From: UBA7236 sp035439505
Lineage (GTDB): Bacteria > Bacteroidota > Bacteroidia > Chitinophagales > BACL12
Length of the DNA: 64,000 nt
Direction: 5' to 3'
Assembly: GCA_035439505.1 (NCBI GenBank)
Contig: DAORKJ010000008.1
Location: forward strand, 9,005-73,004
Position 1 is the first letter of the stretch, and each line of letters starts with the position of its first letter. The notes beneath the pieces were generated by a model. It did no database searches. It had not been told where the DNA came from and saw only the letters and a program-made list of their open reading frames with translations. A program made the position numbers and the translations under genes. Positions 43,172 through 52,316 of this stretch are shown here, piece by piece.

Positions 43172-45556
43172 TTAGAAAGTAATTCGATATTGCGGCACTA
43201 TGAAAAGTCCAAGCTGATAAACAGTATTAATTTGTCCTTCAATTGGATTAAATCTTTGATACAAAGGATTTTGTCTGCTAGTGATATTCTGAATATCAAT
43301 CGCCCATTCCTGGGTGGCAAATTTACCATCCATTTTAAAAGCTGTTCGTAAATCTAATCGCATATAGTCATCAAATTGTTCACCATAAGCATTATCCCAA
43401 TCATACTTTGTTTCTCCTGCTAATATAGATGCTTCTAAATCTATTGGGGTATAACGTTGTCCACCCGCTAAAGTGAATTTGGTATCTAAAACGATAGATT
43501 TTTTTGTTTTTTGACCAACGCGGTTAGGGAAGAGGTTGAATTCTTTTCCTCCAACAAAATTAGTTACATAATTTCCTGAAAATGCAGATTCACGTTGAAT
43601 ATCATCACTACCTGTATATTCAGATTTATACAATGAACCTGTTACGAGGAAATACATGCCTTTATCCATAAATTTCTCCAAGGTAAGTTCTGCACCATAA
43701 TTGCGACCTGTCCCGCTATTTTTCAAATAATCCGGTGACCCAAATGTAAGGCTGCCGGTATTCAATACAGAATAGGAAGAACTATCTTTATCAATCAACA
43801 CATCATATAAATGTTGATAATAAACTTCCGTTTTCATACGAATTGTTGGAGACAGTTGTAAATCATATCCTAACACTACGTGGTGTGCTTTTACAAAATC
43901 TATAGAATCGTTTGGTGTAATATAATTGCCAACTCCGGCCTCTACTGTTTTAAAATAAGTAGCAATAGGCGCCATCATACTATGCAAACCATAACCAAAA
44001 CTCAGTGCATTTTTTTCATTTATCTGGTATTTTATACCTGCACGTGGTTCTAGCGAGCTACTTCCATTTAATCCGAGGTACTGATAATGCAAACCTGCAT
44101 TTAAACTCACTTTATCTGATACACGGTATTGATATTGTGCATATGGTTGTAATAAAAAGGTATTGCCATCATATTCGGTTAAAGTAATGTAACGGTCAAT
44201 AGTTGAACGATAAATGCTGTCAACAATATCCACTAAAAATTCATCAAACCTTACACCAATTTGTAAATTATGTTTGGTATTAAATTTCTTTTTGTAGAAG
44301 AAATTCCCGGCAATTTTTGTTTGCGTAAAATTTTGTGAATAGAAAGGAACCGGGTCAAGCGTTTCAGGTGAAATTGAATCAATTAAATCACTGTTCATTA
44401 CATATGAAGCAGCCAAAGTGAATTTGGTATAAGAAGAATTGTCAATTAAATACTGATGGCTAATACCGGCAATTCCTGTTTTAGAACGATCGTAAATATC
44501 GAGGTCATTATTATATAAATTGTCTACCGTATCCTCTTCATTACTGGAAATTAAATCTATCTGACTAACGCCACCAATTGCAAATACAGAAAACGTTCCT
44601 GCTTTTTCTGTTGGAAAATTTAATCTTGTTGTAATGTCCTGATAGTATGGGATGGCAGTTCCTGTTCCAAAGTTAATTCCCAAAGCCGACATAAAACCCA
44701 AAGTAGAGTATCGGTAATTAAGTAAATAAGATGATTTTGATGATTTACTAATAGGGCCTTCTGCACCAAATTCAAAACCATTTAATCCAACCTGTCCAAC
44801 AAATTCATGTTTGTTATAATTACCATTGCGCATGCGTAAATCAAACACCCCACTGATTGCATTGCCATATTCTGCAGGGAATGCTCCGGTTAAAAAATCG
44901 CTGTTTGCTAATACGTTGTTGTTGAGCATTGATACAGGTCCGCCGCTGGAACCTAAATCACCAAAGTGATTAGGATTAGGGATATCCATTCCTTCTAAAC
45001 GAAATAATAAACCAACAGGGGAATTTCCGCGAATGATAATATCATTTACGGCATCATTTGCCCCACGCACACCGGCAAAGTTTTGTGCCATGCGACTCAC
45101 ATCGTTTCTTGCACCGGCAAATCGCTGACTTTCTTCAATAGAAAACTGACGAGCACTAACGGTGGTCATTTCGTTTATTGATTCCATTTTCTCATTATCT
45201 GCAGAAATAACAATTTCATCCAGTTTAATAAGTTGCTCCTGTAATTCGAAATTTAATATCAACTCCTTACCTGAGGTTAATTCTACATTGTTCGCAACAA
45301 AAGGTTCGTATCCAATAAAAGTTGCTTGAATAGAAATACGTCCGATAGGCACATCTTTAATTTCAAAATACCCGTCCAAATCTGTTACCGCACCAAGGGT
45401 AGGAGTGGTATTCAATACAATAATGTTGACATAAGGTAAAGTTTGTTTCGATTGATTATCGGTAACCTGACCACGAATAGTTTGAGTAAGGTTTTGTGCC
45501 TGGATATTAAACACCGACAGCACGCATACACTGAAAATGGTAAATAGAAGTTTCAT
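43172..45556 (-). CDS. TonB-dependent receptor in operon with a two-component system
   Basis: The protein has 794 residues. A signal peptide (MKLLFTIFSVCVLSVFNIQAQ) is followed by a carboxypeptidase-D-like domain ('IRGQVTDNQSKQTLPYVNIIVLN') and a plug ('NFAGVRGANDAVNDIIIRGNSPVGLLFRLEGMDI', 'FLTGAFPAEYGNAISGVFDLRMRNG'). The barrel ends 'VPQYRITF'. No TonB box or SusD partner is evident. It is the first gene of an operon with a LytS-type kinase (one-base gap) and a LytTR regulator, so its transport state or ligand may be linked to that signalling pair. The ligand is not known. Confidence 0.92.
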   Translation of the reverse strand: MKLLFTIFSVCVLSVFNIQAQNLTQTIRGQVTDNQSKQTLPYVNIIVLNTTPTLGAVTDLDGYFEIKDVPIGRISIQATFIGYEPFVANNVELTSGKELILNFELQEQLIKLDEIVISADNEKMESINEMTTVSARQFSIEESQRFAGARNDVSRMAQNFAGVRGANDAVNDIIIRGNSPVGLLFRLEGMDIPNPNHFGDLGSSGGPVSMLNNNVLANSDFLTGAFPAEYGNAISGVFDLRMRNGNYNKHEFVGQVGLNGFEFGAEGPISKSSKSSYLLNYRYSTLGFMSALGINFGTGTAIPYYQDITTRLNFPTEKAGTFSVFAIGGVSQIDLISSNEEDTVDNLYNNDLDIYDRSKTGIAGISHQYLIDNSSYTKFTLAASYVMNSDLIDSISPETLDPVPFYSQNFTQTKIAGNFFYKKKFNTKHNLQIGVRFDEFLVDIVDSIYRSTIDRYITLTEYDGNTFLLQPYAQYQYRVSDKVSLNAGLHYQYLGLNGSSSLEPRAGIKYQINEKNALSFGYGLHSMMAPIATYFKTVEAGVGNYITPNDSIDFVKAHHVVLGYDLQLSPTIRMKTEVYYQHLYDVLIDKDSSSYSVLNTGSLTFGSPDYLKNSGTGRNYGAELTLEKFMDKGMYFLVTGSLYKSEYTGSDDIQRESAFSGNYVTNFVGGKEFNLFPNRVGQKTKKSIVLDTKFTLAGGQRYTPIDLEASILAGETKYDWDNAYGEQFDDYMRLDLRTAFKMDGKFATQEWAIDIQNITSRQNPLYQRFNPIEGQINTVYQLGLFIVPQYRITF

Positions 45557-45646
45557 AGATTATTATTTTCAAGTGCAAAACAATATCAAATTGAAATTTG
45601 CTGCAATATATATATGATGAACGGGAAGATTAACTGGATGAACCGA

Positions 45647-45781
45647 TTAAAAAACACCTTTTAACCATTCTATGATTGCAGCTCCTGCAACCAGCCAGAG
45701 TATGCCTTTCAGTAAAAAAAACAAAAAGCCGATAACGCCGACACGTTTAATCCATTTTTGGGTTTTTTCCGGAATTTTCAT
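45647..45781 (-). CDS. 44-residue single-pass membrane peptide
   Basis: A short frame with a clear design: basic N-terminus 'MKIPEKTQKWIKRVG', one membrane helix 'VIGFLFFLLKGILWLVAGAAI' (20-21 residues), and a short tail ending 'WLKGVF'. ATG at 45781, TAA at 45649-45647. It starts 29 bases after the LOG-family gene stop on the same strand, so it is probably in the same transcript. I recall similar small 'KRxGxxGFLFFLxKG' peptides in Bacteroidota but no function. It is too short for most gene callers. Confidence 0.6.
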   Translation of the reverse strand: MKIPEKTQKWIKRVGVIGFLFFLLKGILWLVAGAAIIEWLKGVF

Positions 45782-45810
45782 ATAAAACTTACAACATACA
45801 AAGTTAAGGA

Positions 45811-46554
45811 TTAAACAAAACGTTCCAAAAGAAGTTTGAGTGGTTTTACTTTTTTTAACTGATAATGTTTATTGATATAAAAGTTAATATGATTAACGGC
45901 CTGGTCTATATCATCGGTAAATAATACCAAATTTAAATCTTGCACAGCAATGGTTCTGGCAGCTACCATTTTTTGCAACATTTCCCAAATATCTTTGTAA
46001 TAATCTTTGCCTATAATAACTATGGGGAAATTTTTAATTGTTGCCGTTTGAATAAGGGTAAGCGTTTCAAAAAATTCATCCATAGTGCCCACTCCGCCGG
46101 GCATTACAACAAAACCATACGAATATTTAACTAATAGCACCTTACGGACAAAAAAGTACTTAATAGTAACCCATTTATGCATATAAGGGTTATGTTTTTG
46201 TTCCATAGGTAGTTTTATGTTACATCCAACCGATTTGCCTCCTGATTCAAATGCACCCCGATTGGCAGCTTCCATAATACCCGGGCCACCACCGGTTAAT
46301 ACTGTGAGCCCTTCAGCACTGATTTTTTTGCCTAATTCCCGGGCAGATTTATAATATTGATGGTTTTCATCAAATCTGGCAGAGCCAAATACAGTAATGC
46401 AGGGACCAATAAAATGTAAGGCTCGAAAGCCTTTAATAAATTCCCAAAAAACTGAAAGTGCGAAGGATAATTCCCTCAATCTAGAACGCGGACCCGATAA
46501 ATATTTGCCTTGCTTAGGCGCCAATTCCACATCCCATGCTAATGCTTTTGCCAT
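45811..46554 (-). CDS. LOG-family (TIGR00730) Rossmann-fold nucleotide hydrolase
   Basis: The protein has 247 residues from the ATG at 46554 (TTG at 46572 is also in frame). The two LOG motifs are present: 'GGGPGIMEAANRGAF' and 'MPGGVGTMDEFFETLT', with 'CITVFGSARF' as the first strand. The family releases bases from nucleoside 5'-monophosphates (cytokinin-activating or general nucleotide phosphoribohydrolase activity), in the cytoplasm. The in vivo substrate here is not known. A perfect TAATTTTG box (minus strand, 46570-46577) stands just upstream. Confidence 0.88.
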   Translation of the reverse strand: MAKALAWDVELAPKQGKYLSGPRSRLRELSFALSVFWEFIKGFRALHFIGPCITVFGSARFDENHQYYKSARELGKKISAEGLTVLTGGGPGIMEAANRGAFESGGKSVGCNIKLPMEQKHNPYMHKWVTIKYFFVRKVLLVKYSYGFVVMPGGVGTMDEFFETLTLIQTATIKNFPIVIIGKDYYKDIWEMLQKMVAARTIAVQDLNLVLFTDDIDQAVNHINFYINKHYQLKKVKPLKLLLERFV

Positions 46555-46569
46555 AATTCCCGTTTCCGC

Positions 46570-46577
46570 CAAAATTA
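46570..46577 (-). promoter_or_regulatory. Putative -7 box of the LOG-family gene
   Basis: On the minus strand TAATTTTG, a perfect TAnnTTTG box, 15 bases before the start. The -33 region is unclear. Confidence 0.35.
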
Positions 46578-46653
46578 AGTGGTTTTATTGTTTTTAAATT
46601 CTAAACACTGTTAATGGCATAGTTTTCGTTTTATAGCGTGAAAAGTGTGATAT

Positions 46654-47271
46654 ATGAAAAGGATTTTGGTAATAATTTTAGCCTTAAGCGTTTACCAGGT
46701 GAATGCTCAGGAGTTTGATTTAGGTATTAAAGGTGGTGTAAATTATGTTGATGCTGTAATTTTAGATGTAGTTAACGCCGATGGCATTTCATTAGATGAA
46801 CTTAATACAGAACGAGGAAAATCAATAGTTTTTGGAGGTTTTGCAAGGGTTACAATGGGTAAATTTGTTTTCCAGCCTGAGTTATTATTTTCTGAAAATC
46901 AATCACTTGTGAAGTTTGAAGGTGTAGATGCCAGTGATGATAGTTTTGGCGATTTATTGAGTATTCATGTTGATAAGATGGATATACCCCTCATTTTCAG
47001 CTACAAAGCATTTAATGCCATCCGATTATCAGCAGGTCCTGTGTTTAGTCACCTCAATGTGGAGGCAGAGGATAAATTGTTTCAGTTCAACGATATGACC
47101 GTTGGTTATCAGGCCGGAATTGGATTTGATATCAGTAAACTCACTTTTGATGCGCGATACGAAAGTAATCTGGATGGTTATCAGGAATTCTTAAGCACTG
47201 AAACCGGAAGTATAACTGTGGATACAAGAAGAAGTATTTTCCAATTTACAATTGGTTACAAACTGTTTTAA
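46654..47271 (+). CDS. Outer membrane beta-barrel protein (PorT-like)
   Basis: The protein has 205 residues with a signal peptide (MKRILVIILALSVYQVNAQ). The mature part starts 'FDLGIKGGVNYVDA', the classic opening of the 'outer membrane protein beta-barrel' (PorT-like) family, and has eight or so amphipathic strands ending in Phe ('FTIGYKLF'). These are small barrels of largely unknown role. Its stop overlaps the stop of the convergent acyltransferase gene. Confidence 0.8.
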   Translation: MKRILVIILALSVYQVNAQEFDLGIKGGVNYVDAVILDVVNADGISLDELNTERGKSIVFGGFARVTMGKFVFQPELLFSENQSLVKFEGVDASDDSFGDLLSIHVDKMDIPLIFSYKAFNAIRLSAGPVFSHLNVEAEDKLFQFNDMTVGYQAGIGFDISKLTFDARYESNLDGYQEFLSTETGSITVDTRRSIFQFTIGYKLF

Positions 47272-48137
47272 GCCGGTTTTTTCAATTTCCAGCGTCTATG
47301 AGACCACAGATAAGGACCGGGGTCTTTGCGTATGTCTGCTTCTAGTTCAGCCATAAACATTGCTGTTAGCTGTTGTGGGGGCAGACTGTTCGCATCGTTG
47401 GTTAAAAGTTTAAAGGTAATTTCATACTTTCCGCGACTTACATGGTGGATGGTAGCATAAAACACATCGTAATCATACTGTCTGGCTATACGCTCCATGC
47501 CAGTAACCACTGCGGTGTCCTGGTTCATAAATTTGGTCCAGTAATGATCCTTCGGATTTGGCGATTGGTCGGCAATTAACACTAACAAAGTCTGCTCATG
47601 AGGCGTATCAGTAAGATGTTTGAGCAACTGCCGTTTAGGAATCAACATGATTTTCAAGCGAGTCCGACTTCTTACTGCTAAACGGTTAAAATATTTGTTA
47701 GAAAGCGGTTTATAAGCGGCTTTCAGCGGCAGACCGGCATGTACAGCCATTGAACCTCCTGCCCATTCCCAATTGCCGTAATGCCCACAAACCAATAATG
47801 CATTACGGCCTTTGTTTAATGATTCCTCAACGAGGTTGTAATTTTTTACACTACACTTCTTCTTTAACTGCTTGTGAGTAATGGTAAGCGCTTTTATTGT
47901 TTCAAACATGGTGTCAGCAAATACCATATAAAATCGTCTAGCAATGGTATCGATTTCGGCATCAGATTTTTCAGGAAATGAATTGCGTAAATTTTTATAA
48001 ACAACTTCTTTCCTATATTTAAAAACATGAAATAAAAAGAAATAGCCAATATTGCTAGCTTGTCGCAAAACCCACATGGGTAATATGGAGAAGAAATAAA
48101 TAAGTGGTAGCGCTAAATAATACCCTAAAGCCTGCAT
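47268..48137 (-). CDS. LpxL/HtrB-like lipid A acyltransferase
   Basis: The protein has 289 residues from the ATG at 48137, which puts the membrane anchor 'YYLALPLIYFFSILPMWVL' at the N-terminus; a GTG at 48185 is the alternative. 'LLVCGHYGNWEWAGG' contains the HxxxxE catalytic pair of the LpxL family, and 'LVLIADQSPNPKDHYWTKFMNQDTAVVTGMERIA' is the conserved acyl-acceptor block. It transfers an acyl chain to lipid A or a related lipid in the inner membrane. It is likely a housekeeping outer membrane gene. Confidence 0.88.
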   Translation of the reverse strand: MQALGYYLALPLIYFFSILPMWVLRQASNIGYFFLFHVFKYRKEVVYKNLRNSFPEKSDAEIDTIARRFYMVFADTMFETIKALTITHKQLKKKCSVKNYNLVEESLNKGRNALLVCGHYGNWEWAGGSMAVHAGLPLKAAYKPLSNKYFNRLAVRSRTRLKIMLIPKRQLLKHLTDTPHEQTLLVLIADQSPNPKDHYWTKFMNQDTAVVTGMERIARQYDYDVFYATIHHVSRGKYEITFKLLTNDANSLPPQQLTAMFMAELEADIRKDPGPYLWSHRRWKLKKPA

Positions 48138-48238
48138 GTGCCACAAAAATAGGAAATTTTTGAAGCCATCAGCGAATTTATGCACACCGTAATATGTTCA
48201 AGTTGAACTTTCGCTCTTTATTTTTCATTGTATTTACT

Positions 48239-49111
48239 ATGAATTACCGATCAATAAAACAGATTCAGTTTGCCGAAATGATTGATATGGGTGGGTTACC
48301 CGTTCGTCAGCCTATGCCGACAAAACAACTCGACAGGATAGACCCGTTTTTACTTTTGCATCATCATACCGGATTTATTGCTAATGATACTCATCCTCGA
48401 GAAGTGGGAGTGTCGCCGCATCCGCATCGTGGATTTTCGCCGGTAACATTTGTGTTTAAAGGAGATATTCATCATCGCGATTCAAGAGGAAATTCAGCAG
48501 TAGTTAAAGCAGGTGGAGTGCAATGGATGGATGCTGGTATGGGTATTGTGCATAGTGAAAGACCATCCGTTTCATTTGCCAAAAAAGGAGGGCAACAGGA
48601 AATTGTGCAATTATGGATAAATACGCCACATGCACATAAATTGGATCAACCCAATTATCAGGCTTTAGATGAGCAAACGTTTCCAATTATTTCGTTGCCG
48701 GATGAAAAAGGAAAACTTGCAGTTGTAGCTGGAAAATACGGAGCATTGCAAGGCCCTGCTAAATCAAAATTAGATGTAATTATTTTAAGGGGAGATGTAC
48801 TTCCCGGTGCAACTTATAATTTACAGATACCTGCAAAATATAATACCCTTATTTATATTTTGAATGGCAGTTTGACAATTAACGAAAACGAACAGGTAGC
48901 AGGTTTGCATTTAATACAGTTTAATAACGATGCAGATAATATACATATAAGCACCAATCAAAAAACACAATTTTTGGTTTTAGCAGGATTGCCATTAAAC
49001 GAACCTATTGAAAGTTATGGTCCTTTTGTGATGACAAATCAAACTGAAATTATGCAGGCTATTCGCGATTATCAGATTGGGAAAATGGGGATACTAATTG
49101 AAGAGTGGTAA
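48239..49111 (+). CDS. Pirin family protein
   Basis: The protein has 290 residues from the ATG at 48239 ('MNYRSIKQIQFAEMIDMGGLPVRQPMPTKQ' region); an ATG at 48194 is also in frame. The first cupin has the metal site 'SPHPHRGFSPVTFVFKGDIHHRDS' with the later 'GIVHSE'. The second cupin is less conserved, as usual. Pirins are metal-binding cupins with quercetinase-like or redox-regulatory roles; the in vivo substrate is unclear. It converges with the gingipain-like gene, three bases apart. Confidence 0.92.
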   Translation: MNYRSIKQIQFAEMIDMGGLPVRQPMPTKQLDRIDPFLLLHHHTGFIANDTHPREVGVSPHPHRGFSPVTFVFKGDIHHRDSRGNSAVVKAGGVQWMDAGMGIVHSERPSVSFAKKGGQQEIVQLWINTPHAHKLDQPNYQALDEQTFPIISLPDEKGKLAVVAGKYGALQGPAKSKLDVIILRGDVLPGATYNLQIPAKYNTLIYILNGSLTINENEQVAGLHLIQFNNDADNIHISTNQKTQFLVLAGLPLNEPIESYGPFVMTNQTEIMQAIRDYQIGKMGILIEEW

Positions 49112-49114
49112 AAC

Positions 49115-51058
49115 TCATTCAATAACCATTTTTACAAATTGGGCATATTCCTCATTAATTTGAATCATATAATATCCCGGAGTTAATGTGCTGATATCAA
49201 TTAAGGATTGATTGGTATACAATGAACCAGTTTGACATAATTTTCCTTCCAAATTATAAATACTATAAGGTGCATTTGTTAATGATGCATCAGCTGTAAT
49301 GGTTATTACATTAAAAGCAGGGTTTGGAAATAATTCAAATTGTGTAGCTTCGATTTGTGGAATGGCTGTTAAATTATTGCTGATTGAATCAGTAATACCA
49401 ATACTGGTATTGTAATATGAACCACTCGGTGTTGTTTCTAGTTTAACTGCTTTTACCATATAAAAATTATTGCCCGGAAGTGGTGTTTCATCCAAATAAG
49501 GTTCGTTAATCAACATAGTTGTAATTCTATCATATTTACCAAATTCTGTTGATGAGCGATAAACATGATAACCTAACACATCGATATCCGGTGAAGGTTC
49601 GAAATCAATTTCGTAAGCAATGGTAGTATTATCCGGTTGGCTGACAGTTACCTCAGCAACAGGTTTGAAATTATGCATACGTAAAGTTGGATCACCCATA
49701 AAACCCATATGCACATAATGCGGGAAAATATTGGCTTCGTATGTATTTGTATTATTTTGCGTTACCCGAACACTATATCCTATATTTTCACCTAGTGCCA
49801 TTTGATGAAATTGCCAGTGTGGTCGACCTGCCCAGCAATTTGTTAATGTCATACCTGAAGCTAATGGTGCACGTAAAAAATTATCAACAGCATCCCAATC
49901 CCCAAAATAACTACCGAATAACATCGTAAAAGCAGATTTTACAGTATCAGCGGCAAATTCAGTTGTAGAACCAACACCGCTTGCTCCCTGATACCATCCG
50001 CCACCACAACCGTAACTCCATAAATAACTATCGTTGTATAGGGTTGTAAAATAATCGGCCTCATAAATTTCATTTGCCGTAAACATTGGTCCAAAATTTC
50101 TCCAGCCACTCGACGCAAATGCTTCGCCACCAAATGCGCCAAAATTATCATCAATTAATCCGCGATGATTAAATGTATAAATACCATGTTTGAAATTATG
50201 CTCACTGTTTAAATATCGTTTTAGTAAGGTTGCTTCATCCACTACAAAAGTTGGCATATTAAATAAATCAACCCTTCCTATTTGCATTTCTACTTTTGAT
50301 TTTAACAGCGACTGATCATATTTTCCATCACCTGGAACATTTTGATTTTCGGGTCTGAATGCTACTATATTATCTACTGTTACATCAGTATAATCTACAT
50401 CAACATCTGCATAAATTGCATCAGCCGGCCAGGCTCCCTGATGCTCCGGATGCCCGTCGGGATATATATTGCCGGAATATAAAACCGGAACTCTTCCGAA
50501 TAAATACAATGCAGTAATATCCTCATTCGCTTCAGCCCGTGCTATAATCATTTCCCTTACTGCAATTGGTTGCATATCGCGAGCTAGATGCAATTCCTCA
50601 ACACTCCAGCCATCACCGGAAATGTCTTTTTTCATTTGATATATTTCTTCAGACATGTCCATTGTAATGGTAGTATCAATTACCAATAAACATGTTCCTC
50701 TATAATCTACCACTTCCATTTTTATTCCACATAATATATATCCGGTAGCAATAATTCCGGAACTGGCTGTGCGTTCAACTTTATATTCATATGCAGAATC
50801 AATAATAATATCTGTATCGGTATAATTAATTGCGGTTCCACTTAATGTTGCAACAGCTGTTCCCCAAGAAGGGTCTGATTTTTCTTTTTTATAAATTTTA
50901 TACTCCGTGGCTGTTGCATAAACCGGCCAAATTAATTCTACAGTAGGTGGTATTTCAGTAACTATTGATGAAACTAAAACAGCGTAGTCTGAAGCCACTT
51001 GTGCTTTTGCAGAAATAATTAATAATGGCAAACAAATCAGGAGTAATAGTTTTTTCAT
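49115..51058 (-). CDS. Gingipain-like (C25-like) T9SS protein
   Basis: The protein has 647 residues with a signal peptide (MKKLLLLICLPLLIISAKAQ). An N-terminal fibronectin-like domain ('PPTVELIWPVYATATEYKIYKKE') is followed by a caspase/gingipain-like region ('ALYLFGRVPVLYSG', 'KSKVEMQIGRVDLFNMP', 'SYGCGGGWYQGASGVG', 'LFGSYFGDWD') and the 'HMGFMGDPTLRMHNF' ending found in C25 peptidases. A second Fn3-like domain and a T9SS sorting domain ('LFPNPAFNVITI') close it. The Cys in 'SYGCGGG' may be the nucleophile, but the partner His is not clear, so protease activity is uncertain. It is the last gene of a five-gene operon. Confidence 0.75.
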   Translation of the reverse strand: MKKLLLLICLPLLIISAKAQVASDYAVLVSSIVTEIPPTVELIWPVYATATEYKIYKKEKSDPSWGTAVATLSGTAINYTDTDIIIDSAYEYKVERTASSGIIATGYILCGIKMEVVDYRGTCLLVIDTTITMDMSEEIYQMKKDISGDGWSVEELHLARDMQPIAVREMIIARAEANEDITALYLFGRVPVLYSGNIYPDGHPEHQGAWPADAIYADVDVDYTDVTVDNIVAFRPENQNVPGDGKYDQSLLKSKVEMQIGRVDLFNMPTFVVDEATLLKRYLNSEHNFKHGIYTFNHRGLIDDNFGAFGGEAFASSGWRNFGPMFTANEIYEADYFTTLYNDSYLWSYGCGGGWYQGASGVGSTTEFAADTVKSAFTMLFGSYFGDWDAVDNFLRAPLASGMTLTNCWAGRPHWQFHQMALGENIGYSVRVTQNNTNTYEANIFPHYVHMGFMGDPTLRMHNFKPVAEVTVSQPDNTTIAYEIDFEPSPDIDVLGYHVYRSSTEFGKYDRITTMLINEPYLDETPLPGNNFYMVKAVKLETTPSGSYYNTSIGITDSISNNLTAIPQIEATQFELFPNPAFNVITITADASLTNAPYSIYNLEGKLCQTGSLYTNQSLIDISTLTPGYYMIQINEEYAQFVKMVIE

Positions 51059-51064
51059 ACAAGG

Positions 51065-51964
51065 TTATTTAAACAAATTCTTAATTGCATTCGCTAAAAC
51101 ATTGGCAGATAACGGATTTCTTCTAAACCACAATTCCGGTTCAATTATTTCTAATTCCATTACTGCAAGTTGGCCATTGTTGTCGTTAATAATATCAACC
51201 CTAGCATATAATGGTTTCTCAGAACAAGCAGTCACAGCTTTTTCAGCAAATGCTATTTCGCCTGAAGTGGGTGTGTAGTCATGCAAAGTACCGCCAAAAT
51301 CATCTTGTACTCTAAAATCTCCCGGCTTCGATTTCTTTAATACGGCATGTGTAAAGATACCATCCATTAACATAAAAGCCACTTCACCTTTGTTAATTAT
51401 TTCGTACTGAAATGGTTGCAACATCATATCTTCATGTTGAATGAGCTCACTAAAGATGTCATTGTGTTTTGCAACATTAGATGTGTTCAAACGATAGGTG
51501 TGACGTGCAGAGCCTGATATAGTAGGTTTAAGCACTGCTTCGTTGAGTTTAAGTTCCGCAAATAAATTACTGAGTTTTTGAGTTTGGCCTTTTTTGAAAT
51601 AATATGTTTCAACCGTATTAACCCCGGCTTGTAATAAATCTTTGAAATAGTGTTTATCCAAATTCCATTTTAATAACTGAATGGAATTAATAAATTGTGT
51701 TTTTTCGGAAGTTGCATTTAACCATATTTCAAATTCGGGAAACCTGTCAAAATAATCCCATGTTGTTCGAAATACCACATAATGTGTGGTCGACCAGTCA
51801 AAAAATTTATCGCTCCACGATTTTCTAATAACCCTTAATCCTTTTTCTTCCAATGCTTTGGTTAAAATAGCATCATCGGTTAAAATATTTTGGATATATG
51901 GAGTGAGTTCTGTCGGATTGCAATAACGGTCTTCAGTTAATAAAACAATATCCCAGGTTTTCAT
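51065..51964 (-). CDS. ATP-grasp superfamily ligase
   Basis: The protein has 299 residues from ATG 51964; GTG at 51970, which overlaps the upstream stop (GTGA), is an equal alternative. The ATP-grasp core is visible: 'FINSIQLLKWNLDKHYFKDLLQAG', 'EAVLKPTISGSARHTYRL' (phosphate-binding loop), 'MLQPFQYEIINKGEVAFMLMDG' and 'ARVDIINDNNGQLAVMELEIIEPELWFR' (metal-binding acids). It looks closest to RimK-type and DcsG-like proteins, which join a carboxylate to an amine. The substrate is unknown. It lies between a membrane protein and a gingipain-like gene in one operon. Confidence 0.8.
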   Translation of the reverse strand: MKTWDIVLLTEDRYCNPTELTPYIQNILTDDAILTKALEEKGLRVIRKSWSDKFFDWSTTHYVVFRTTWDYFDRFPEFEIWLNATSEKTQFINSIQLLKWNLDKHYFKDLLQAGVNTVETYYFKKGQTQKLSNLFAELKLNEAVLKPTISGSARHTYRLNTSNVAKHNDIFSELIQHEDMMLQPFQYEIINKGEVAFMLMDGIFTHAVLKKSKPGDFRVQDDFGGTLHDYTPTSGEIAFAEKAVTACSEKPLYARVDIINDNNGQLAVMELEIIEPELWFRRNPLSANVLANAIKNLFK

Positions 51965-51966
51965 GC

Positions 51967-52314
51967 TCACGATTTTTTCGACAAGTAATAACCGGCCACA
52001 CCAGTCAGACCACCTAAAATTCCCATTACTGCAGATACTATCCCAAATAACCAGTAGTTACTTTTCATAGAAAATAAGTTGGCCATTTTACTGCTCATCA
52101 CACTGTCGTTAGCAATATCTTTTAGGATATATAATACAATCCATGTTGTAAATACGATTAACCAGCAAACAAAAAATGTTTTCCAGCCGGAAGCTAGTTT
52201 CGAAACATAACCTATCAATAGGGTAAGTAAAACAAATATCCACCAAATAGGTAATAAAGTTTGAAGTAAATAACAGATTATAATTCCTGCTATAATTATT
52301 ATTGCTGTTTTCAT
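51967..52314 (-). CDS. Small multi-pass membrane protein
   Basis: The protein has 115 residues. Four membrane helices: 'TAIIIIAGIIICYLLQTLLPIWWIFVLLTLLIGYVSKLA' (two), 'FFVCWLIVFTTWIVLYIL', and 'YWLFGIVSAVMGILGGLTGVAGYYL'. No known family is recognised. It begins two bases after the acylase stop and overlaps the ATP-grasp gene if the latter uses GTG, so it is firmly in the operon. A transport or anchoring role for the operon product is only a guess. Confidence 0.75.
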   Translation of the reverse strand: MKTAIIIIAGIIICYLLQTLLPIWWIFVLLTLLIGYVSKLASGWKTFFVCWLIVFTTWIVLYILKDIANDSVMSSKMANLFSMKSNYWLFGIVSAVMGILGGLTGVAGYYLSKKS

Positions 52315-52316
52315 AA

